Origin: Sulfurovum sp.
Lineage (GTDB): Bacteria; Campylobacterota; Campylobacteria; Campylobacterales; Sulfurovaceae
Length of the DNA stretch: 5,267 nt
Assembly (NCBI GenBank): GCA_026193735.1
Contig: JAPHUJ010000028.1
Location: forward strand, 1 to 5,267
Direction: 5' to 3'
Below, piece by piece: positions 1 to 5,267 of this stretch. The position numbers were made by a program, and so were the translations under genes. The notes under the pieces were generated by a model. It ran no database searches, had not been told where the DNA came from, and was given only the letters and a program-made list of their open reading frames with translations. Positions within the stretch are counted from its first letter, which is position 1. Every line of letters begins with the position of its first letter.

Positions 1-2148
1 AACCCTGGTCTATTTGCCGATATGAATGCATCTTACACTTACACCAATGAGGATGCGCTAAAATTTCTTTATACCTTATCATTGACTTTAGGTGTAAGCA
101 ATGAAAATATTGTTGATGCCTTTGAAGATCCGGTACATTACATTATGAAAGAAGCGGCACTTCCTATAGATGTTGACCCTTTAGACTTTGATGTAGATAA
201 TGCCATTGAGAGAAATACCATTGCAAGAGTATTGAGCCAAGGATTAAGTAAGCCTGTTGGATTTGTTTTACCTTTGAATTATACAGAAGATACATGGGTA
301 AGTTCAAACTGGGAATTTAGAAGAGGTCGTCTACTCTTGATACCTGGAGATTCACCTTTGGGATTGAGACTTCCGATGGATTCACTTATAGAAAATCCTG
401 AATATGAGGTGGCGCCCCACCCTGAACCTGATCTTTTTGCAGAAGTACCCGAACTAGCCAAATTCCATAAAAAAGCTAAAAAGAAATGTGCTAAAACCGA
501 TACACTCAGTATTGAAAGTAACCCGGGAGATATGTTTGTACGTACCGCATTAAATATAGAGATACGTAATGGAAAACTTTATATATTTTTACCACCATTA
601 AATCATACAGATGCTTTCTTAGAACTCATTGCTTCTATTGAAGCTGTGGCTGCCAAACTGGATATTAAAGTAGTACTTGAAGGATACGAACCTGCACATG
701 ACCTACGTCTGGACACTATAAAGGTGACACCAGACCCGGGTGTTATAGAAGTCAATATCCAGCCGGTAACGTCATGGAAATCCTTAACAGATAATCTCTT
801 TACATTATATAAAGATGCAAAAGAATCAAGACTTGGAACAGAAAAATTCATGCTTGATGGAAAACACACTGGAACAGGTGGGGGTAACCACGTGACTATC
901 GGTGCGATGAAACCTTCAGACAGTCCACTGCTCAGACGTCCTGAATTGCTTAGAAGTCTCATTACATTTTGGCAGCATCACCCTGGACTTTCTTACCTAT
1001 TTTCAGGCGCATTTATAGGCCCAACTTCACAAGCACCCCGTGTTGATGAAGGAAGATTGGAGAACCTTTATGAACTAGAGATCGCATTTTCACAAATACC
1101 TCTTGATGAAGAAGTGCCTTTTTGGATCACAGATAGACTCTTTAGACATATGTTGACAGATATTACTGGTAATACACACAGGTCTGAGTTTTGTATCGAT
1201 AAACTCTATTCTCCTGATTCCAGTTCAGGTAGACTCGGTATTTTAGAGCTTCGTGCATTTGATATGCCGCCACACCCTAAAATGGCTTTGATGCAAAATC
1301 TACTTATACGAACACTCGTGTCCTTATTTTGGAGAAAACCATACAAACATAAACTCGTTCGATGGGGAACACAACTCCATGATAAGTTCTTACTTGAGCA
1401 TTATGTAAAAGAAGATGTGAAAGATATTGTCGCCTATTTAAATAACGAAGGGTATAATTTCGAGCTTGACTGGTTTGATCCGTTCTTTGAGTTTAGATTC
1501 CCTCTATATGGGATGGCAACGGTTGAAAATGTGCATCTTGAACTGCGTGCTGCAATTGAGCCTTGGCATGTTCTGGGAGAAGAGAGTGGTTCTCAAGGGA
1601 CTTCACGATATGTTGATTCTTCCTTGGAGCGTGTACAGATAAAAGTCAATAACTTCACACCAGAGCGTTTTGTTTTAACATGTAACTCTGTAGTGATCCC
1701 ATTAAGCCCTACCGGCGTTGAAGGTGAATTTGTTGCCGGTGTGAAATACAAAGCATGGCAACCATGGTCAGCATTGCATCCTACGATAGGTGTTGATACG
1801 CCATTGGTTTTTGATATAGTTGATAAATGGAACCAAAGATCCATTGGGGGCATGAGCTATTTTGTGTCTCATCCTGGTGGAAGGACCTATGAAACATTCC
1901 CAATAAATGCAGGTGAAGCAGAATCCAGAAGAGTCAATAGATTCTGGGATTTTAATCATACACAGGGTGGAGTGGAATATATTTCAGCATCTGTGGTAAA
2001 ACAGAGTTTAGTAGAGGTCAACGGTGCAAAAAGAGCCGTATTGCATAAAGATAGACCAGAGGATAAAGTATTTCTTTTCCAAGATGTACCTTTAAGCCTC
2101 GAATATCCAAATACATTAGATCTAAGAAGAAAGTGGGCCAAACAGTAA
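1..2148 (+). CDS. DUF2126 putative amidoligase, C-terminal part (5' end outside window)
   Basis: Predicted ATP-dependent amidoligase of the glutamine-synthetase/glutamate-cysteine-ligase-like fold (DUF2126); the substrate is unknown. The reading frame is open from base 1, giving 715 visible residues. The ATG at 22 is probably internal, because the seven codons before it (NPGLFAD) continue the family sequence and full-length members of about 1,100 residues begin with a transglutaminase-like domain. Visible family motifs, counting codon 1 at base 1: IPGDSPLGLRLP (114-125), H-x-G-T-G-G-G-N-H (289-297), GPTSQAPRVDEGR (340-352), HRSEFCIDKLY (393-403), LGILELRAFDMPPHP (412-426), AWQPWSALHP (585-594) and HPGGRTYETFP (624-634), ending in a TLDLRR-type tail. 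The conserved His, Glu and Arg residues in the middle motifs are plausible nucleotide, metal or substrate ligands, which is inference. No signal peptide or membrane segment is seen in the visible part, so it is probably cytosolic. The stop codon abuts the next start. The family call is firm; the biochemical role is not. Confidence 0.93.
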   Translation, partial: NPGLFADMNASYTYTNEDALKFLYTLSLTLGVSNENIVDAFEDPVHYIMKEAALPIDVDPLDFDVDNAIERNTIARVLSQGLSKPVGFVLPLNYTEDTWVSSNWEFRRGRLLLIPGDSPLGLRLPMDSLIENPEYEVAPHPEPDLFAEVPELAKFHKKAKKKCAKTDTLSIESNPGDMFVRTALNIEIRNGKLYIFLPPLNHTDAFLELIASIEAVAAKLDIKVVLEGYEPAHDLRLDTIKVTPDPGVIEVNIQPVTSWKSLTDNLFTLYKDAKESRLGTEKFMLDGKHTGTGGGNHVTIGAMKPSDSPLLRRPELLRSLITFWQHHPGLSYLFSGAFIGPTSQAPRVDEGRLENLYELEIAFSQIPLDEEVPFWITDRLFRHMLTDITGNTHRSEFCIDKLYSPDSSSGRLGILELRAFDMPPHPKMALMQNLLIRTLVSLFWRKPYKHKLVRWGTQLHDKFLLEHYVKEDVKDIVAYLNNEGYNFELDWFDPFFEFRFPLYGMATVENVHLELRAAIEPWHVLGEESGSQGTSRYVDSSLERVQIKVNNFTPERFVLTCNSVVIPLSPTGVEGEFVAGVKYKAWQPWSALHPTIGVDTPLVFDIVDKWNQRSIGGMSYFVSHPGGRTYETFPINAGEAESRRVNRFWDFNHTQGGVEYISASVVKQSLVEVNGAKRAVLHKDRPEDKVFLFQDVPLSLEYPNTLDLRRKWAKQ

Positions 2149-2151
2149 ATG
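2146..2151 (+). other. Stop-start junction TAAATG in one reading frame
   Basis: The DUF2126 gene ends with TAA and the ATP-grasp/alpha-E gene begins at the very next base. Both genes use the same reading frame, so one TAA codon is all that separates the two proteins. The nearest purine-rich stretch (AAGAAGAAAG, about 2124-2133) ends some 15 bases before the ATG, which is farther than usual for a Shine-Dalgarno. This arrangement suggests translation by reinitiation or ribosome carry-over from the upstream gene. Confidence 0.8.
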
Positions 2152-4644
2152 CAGGTTTTTGATAGTTATGTTTCAGAGTCATCCTTTGATGAAGTGTATG
2201 ACAACGATAAAAATGTCCGAGAATGCTGGGAAGAGGTTTTGCAGGACATAGAAGACTCAGGATTGAAGCTACTCAAAGAAAAACAGGCTGAGATTGATTG
2301 GCATCTTGAAGATAATGGTGTAACCTACAATATGTATGGTGATTATGACAAACCTGCACATCGTTCATGGAGTTTAGATCCTATTCCGTTTGTTATACAG
2401 GAAAAAGAATGGGACGACATTAAAAAAGGCCTAAAGCAAAGAGCAAAACTTTTTAATTTAATTTTGAAGGATCTATACTCTGAACAAAAATTAATCAAAG
2501 AAAATATTGTACCTGCAGAAGTCATTTTTGGACATAAAGGTTTTTCAACTGAAGTGTTTAATTTTGGATATAAAGAAGATTTTAATCTTTATTTTTATGC
2601 AACAGACATAGCCAGGGGACCGGATGGGAAGATGTGGGTCATCTCAGACAAAGCACAGGCCCCTTCAGGATTGGGATACGCAATAGAGAACCGATTGACC
2701 ATGAATATTATTGCTAAAGATCTTTATCCTAAAATTGAAACAAAAAAATTGTCTCCTTTTCTTCATGCATTTAAAGATCTATTAGAAGATCTCACAGGTG
2801 GAGATATTTCAAAAGCTGCTTTATTGACTCCTGGACCTCATAACGAAACCTATTTTGAACATGCCTATCTAAGTTCTTATTTAGAGATAAACATTGTCCA
2901 AGGACAAGATCTGTTGAGTAAAAATGGTTCCCTTTGGATAAAAAGCTTAAGTGGACTTGAAAAGATAAATACGCTTCTACGAAGAGTTGATGATAATTTT
3001 TCTGACCCGCTAGAACTTAGAAATGATTCAAGACTGGGTGTTGCAGGGCTTGTTGAATCTATGAGACAAGACAACTTAAATATGATCAATCCCATAGGTT
3101 CTGCTGTACTTGAGAATATTGGGCTTAACCCTTTTATGAAAAAAATAGCACAATACTTTTTAAAAGAAGACTTGATCCTTCCTCAGATTGCGACATGGTG
3201 GTGTGGTCAGAAAAAAGAACTTGACTATGTATTGGCACATTTAGACACTCTTGTGATCAAAAAAATAGATAGAGCCGCAGATATTAAAATATATTTTGGA
3301 AAAAATTTATCTCAAGAAGAACGTAATGATCTTATCATTTTATTACAAAAAAATCCATACCAGTATGTTGCACAGGAAGATGTAGACTTTTCTACAGTGC
3401 CCTATTATGGAAATGGAAAAATTGAACCCAGAAACGCTGTTATACGGTCATTTTGCCTAAGAAAGAAAGATAACTATACTGTAATGAATGGCGGACTTGT
3501 AAGAATGGCTGAGAGTAAAGACAGTTTGTTGGTATCTTCAAAATCCGGGGGGATCAGTAAAGATTTATGGATACTTGGCAAAGACAAACTTATAGTCAAT
3601 CCTTTGAATGATCTCAGTCAAACACCCTATGTTGAAACATCTATCGATAAAATTTCAACGCTTAAAGCAGAAAACTTATTTTGGCTGGGAAGATATCTTT
3701 CCCGCTCTGTTTCTACGACCAGACTCCTTTCACATGTTATCAAGAAAATAACGAACTTTTATCGTTATGAAGTTGCCACTTCAAAAGAGTCTCAAGTGAT
3801 CTTACAAAATGCCTTGACACATATGACCATGACGTATCCTGGTTTTATGGATACAGGTAATCAAAATAATCTTGATGTTTTTCCAATGCTCGAGATCACA
3901 TCAGTCATTAAAGATATACACAGATCAGGTTCTTTAGCTTTAACTCTATCCATGTTAGCCAATGCAAACATAAACTTAAAAGATCTTCTGACACTTGAGT
4001 CCTGGAAACTGTTTGACAGACTTCAAAAAGAGTGGAATATATTTGCAAATAGACAGGGAGACAGTACATTGGTTGTAGCCAGTGAACTTGATACCTTACT
4101 TATTTATTTGATGGCATATAAAGAACTGGTGAAAGACAGTATTTTTAAAGAGCAAGGATTGATCTTATATCATATAGGATATAAGATAGAGGATGGATTA
4201 CTGCTTATCTCAAAAGCAAAATCAATGTTGTGCCTAAAATTAGATAAGTCTGTAGGACACGATGTTTTGGAAGGCATGCTCAACTCTATTGAGAGCTTTA
4301 ATGCATATAGAGCACATTACAGAAGTTCTCTAACCTTGGAAAATGTGGTTGATTTTTTAATATTCAATCCACAATTTCCAAAATCGCTAATGTATATCAT
4401 AGATACGCTTTTAACAGAATTCAAATTATTGCCTAAAGCAAAAAAAACATTGACTACTTATGAAGAGACAATGCTTGATGCACGATTGTTGTTAAAGTCA
4501 ATGGATGTAAGATCCCTAATGAAGATAAAAGAAGAAGAAGGTGTATACGTGGAACTTGATGAAATGTTATCCCAATTGTCAGATCTGTTTTTGGAGTGCT
4601 CCAATGAATTTTCAAATACCTATTTTTCACATTATGATGAGTAA
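2149..4644 (+). CDS. Circularly permuted ATP-grasp type 2 / alpha-E (DUF403) fusion protein
   Basis: Complete 831-residue protein, predicted to be a cytosolic ATP-dependent carboxylate-amine ligase-like enzyme fused to the helical alpha-E domain; the substrate is unknown. The ATP-grasp part (about 10-490) shows NGVTYNMYGD (56-65), WSLDPIPFVI (74-83), IFGHKGF (126-132), DIARGPDGKMWVISDKAQAP (153-172) running into SGLGYAIENR, LLTPGPHNETYFEHAYL (225-241), VQGQDL (250-255), DPLELRNDSRLGVAGL (286-301), ATWWCGQ (348-354), YTVMNGGLVRM (443-453) and GGISKDLWIL (467-476). Alpha-E begins near 504 with KAENLFWLGRYLSRS (506-520) and ends with the typical YRAHYRS (720-726) and P-K-S-L motif (744-747). In many genomes these two domains are separate adjacent genes. 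ATG 2149 is chosen because the in-frame TAA lies immediately upstream, the next Met is residue 62, and the family motif starts soon after residue 10. No convincing Shine-Dalgarno is correctly spaced, so translation is probably coupled to the upstream gene. Confidence 0.94.
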   Translation: MQVFDSYVSESSFDEVYDNDKNVRECWEEVLQDIEDSGLKLLKEKQAEIDWHLEDNGVTYNMYGDYDKPAHRSWSLDPIPFVIQEKEWDDIKKGLKQRAKLFNLILKDLYSEQKLIKENIVPAEVIFGHKGFSTEVFNFGYKEDFNLYFYATDIARGPDGKMWVISDKAQAPSGLGYAIENRLTMNIIAKDLYPKIETKKLSPFLHAFKDLLEDLTGGDISKAALLTPGPHNETYFEHAYLSSYLEINIVQGQDLLSKNGSLWIKSLSGLEKINTLLRRVDDNFSDPLELRNDSRLGVAGLVESMRQDNLNMINPIGSAVLENIGLNPFMKKIAQYFLKEDLILPQIATWWCGQKKELDYVLAHLDTLVIKKIDRAADIKIYFGKNLSQEERNDLIILLQKNPYQYVAQEDVDFSTVPYYGNGKIEPRNAVIRSFCLRKKDNYTVMNGGLVRMAESKDSLLVSSKSGGISKDLWILGKDKLIVNPLNDLSQTPYVETSIDKISTLKAENLFWLGRYLSRSVSTTRLLSHVIKKITNFYRYEVATSKESQVILQNALTHMTMTYPGFMDTGNQNNLDVFPMLEITSVIKDIHRSGSLALTLSMLANANINLKDLLTLESWKLFDRLQKEWNIFANRQGDSTLVVASELDTLLIYLMAYKELVKDSIFKEQGLILYHIGYKIEDGLLLISKAKSMLCLKLDKSVGHDVLEGMLNSIESFNAYRAHYRSSLTLENVVDFLIFNPQFPKSLMYIIDTLLTEFKLLPKAKKTLTTYEETMLDARLLLKSMDVRSLMKIKEEEGVYVELDEMLSQLSDLFLECSNEFSNTYFSHYDE

Positions 4645-4649
4645 TTATG
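4642..4649 (+). other. Tightly spaced stop-start junction (2-base gap)
   Basis: TAA of the ATP-grasp/alpha-E gene is followed by TT and then ATG of the transglutaminase gene, with a change of reading frame. The preceding 20 bases contain no AGGAG-like element, so initiation probably depends on ribosomes finishing the upstream gene. The gap is too short for a separate promoter or terminator. Confidence 0.75.
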
Positions 4650-5267
4650 ATTTATGATATTTACCATAAAACGGCGTTTCAGTATCAAAGCAATGTGACG
4701 TTCAGCCATAATATTGCAAGGCTTAAACCGAAGGTGACTCCCTACCAAAATGTATTAGAGTTTTCCATGGAGATATCACCTAAGGTTTTTGAATCACATG
4801 AGTTTACAGATATGTTTGGGAACAGTAACACGCATATGCTCATTAGAGAACCCCATCACTCACTCTGCGTCATTGGAAAGTCAAAAGTAGAAATTTTTCC
4901 TGAACGCATTGAAGCACATATTGAGAATGTTAAAAGTAATAGTGTTACGTATGCCCGTGCACTAGAAAGGTTATCCCGTTTTCATATAGATGACGTCTTT
5001 GCCAAACAATATCTTTTTGAATCAGCACTGATCCCTTATGGTTCGGAAAATATAAAAGCTTATGCACTTGAGTCTTTTCATAAAGATAGAGATATTTTTG
5101 AATCAACTCACGAATTTATGGAACGAATCTTTAATGATTTTCAGTTTTTATCCGGTTTTTCTGATATCACTACACCTGTTGAAGAGATATTTTCTGCAAA
5201 AAAAGGAGTATGCCAGGATTTTGCACAGTTTGCGATCTCAGCACTGCGTACCATTGGCTTACCTGCG
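4647..5267 (+). CDS. Transglutaminase-like cysteine protease family protein, N-terminal part (3' end outside window)
   Basis: The first 207 residues are visible and the frame is open to the window edge. Residues 1-85 or so match the bacterial transglutaminase-like N-terminal beta domain: MIYDIYHKTAFQYQSNVTFS at the start, then RLKPKVTPYQN, FTDMFGNSN and a V-E-I-F-P strand. A helical stretch leads into the papain-like transglutaminase core, where KKGVCQDFAQFAISALRTIG (186-205) carries the presumed nucleophile Cys189. The His and Asp of the triad should lie downstream and cannot be checked here. The position after DFA is Gln where I recall His in many relatives. No signal peptide is seen, so it is probably cytosolic. 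The start at 4647 gives the usual family N-terminus and lies 2 bases after the preceding stop. In this context it probably acts as a peptidase, amidase or transferase on the product of the two upstream ligase-like proteins, which is inference. Confidence 0.92.
   Translation, partial: MIYDIYHKTAFQYQSNVTFSHNIARLKPKVTPYQNVLEFSMEISPKVFESHEFTDMFGNSNTHMLIREPHHSLCVIGKSKVEIFPERIEAHIENVKSNSVTYARALERLSRFHIDDVFAKQYLFESALIPYGSENIKAYALESFHKDRDIFESTHEFMERIFNDFQFLSGFSDITTPVEEIFSAKKGVCQDFAQFAISALRTIGLPA

Noticed and set aside
22..24. ATG as the real start of the first gene
   Set aside because: The frame is open upstream and the upstream codons look like family sequence. The visible protein lacks the usual N-terminal third, so the gene more likely starts outside the window.
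1153..1175. Promoter-like TTGACA followed by TAATAC
   Set aside because: The spacing is only about 11 bases, against roughly 17 for a sigma-70 promoter, and the site is inside a conserved coding motif.
279..2141. Several minus-strand open frames of 60-119 codons inside the first gene
   Set aside because: They lie wholly opposite strongly conserved DUF2126 coding sequence, show no recognisable motif, and overlap one another in places. They are shadows of the real gene.
2343..3095. Two minus-strand open frames (2343-2525 and 2877-3095)
   Set aside because: Both are antisense to conserved ATP-grasp motifs and have Ser/Phe-rich sequence typical of reverse reads of an AT-rich gene.
4440..4447. 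A8 homopolymer in the ATP-grasp/alpha-E gene as a possible frameshift or assembly error
   Set aside because: The frame stays intact on both sides, with alpha-E motifs before it and a continuous open frame to the TAA at 4642-4644, so there is no sign of a slip.
5198..5212. A7 run followed by GGAG and an ATG, resembling a ribosome-binding site or slippery frameshift site
   Set aside because: The ATG is only about 2 bases after GGAG and is out of frame. The bases encode the conserved K-K-G-V-C motif and the gene frame continues normally through it.

Overview
The window is a compact piece of an operon with all genes on the + strand and almost no non-coding DNA. The DNA is AT-rich, with many A/T-ending codons and short A runs. 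Together with the protein style this suggests a low-GC proteobacterium, possibly a Campylobacterota lineage such as Sulfurimonas, Sulfurovum or a relative. That placement is an inference from composition; no phylogenetic marker is present.

Layout: (1) Positions 1-2148 hold the C-terminal 715 residues of a large protein whose start lies upstream. They match the DUF2126 putative amidoligase family (glutamine-synthetase/glutamate-cysteine-ligase-like), which usually follows an N-terminal transglutaminase-like domain. (2) Positions 2149-4644 hold a complete 831-residue fusion of a type-2 circularly permuted ATP-grasp domain and an alpha-E domain (DUF403). (3) Positions 4647-5267 hold the first 207 residues of a transglutaminase-family protein, cut by the window end just after its catalytic cysteine motif. 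The gene junctions are TAA directly followed by ATG, and a 2-base gap, so the three genes are almost certainly co-transcribed and translationally coupled.

How the genes may work together: comparative genomics has repeatedly linked DUF2126 amidoligases, circularly permuted ATP-grasp proteins, alpha-E proteins and transglutaminase-like proteases in conserved clusters, sometimes with the proteasome-like peptidase Anbu. The cluster has been proposed to make or attach a peptide-like tag or metabolite by ATP-dependent amide bond formation and to process it with the papain-fold enzymes. To my knowledge the substrate and product are not established. The window is therefore a known but biochemically dark system. 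Its most unusual local features are that genes 1 and 2 share a reading frame and are separated by one stop codon, and that gene 2 carries both ATP-grasp and alpha-E in one chain.

There is no intergenic stretch longer than 2 bases. I saw no RNA gene, mobile element, CRISPR array, terminator or convincing promoter.
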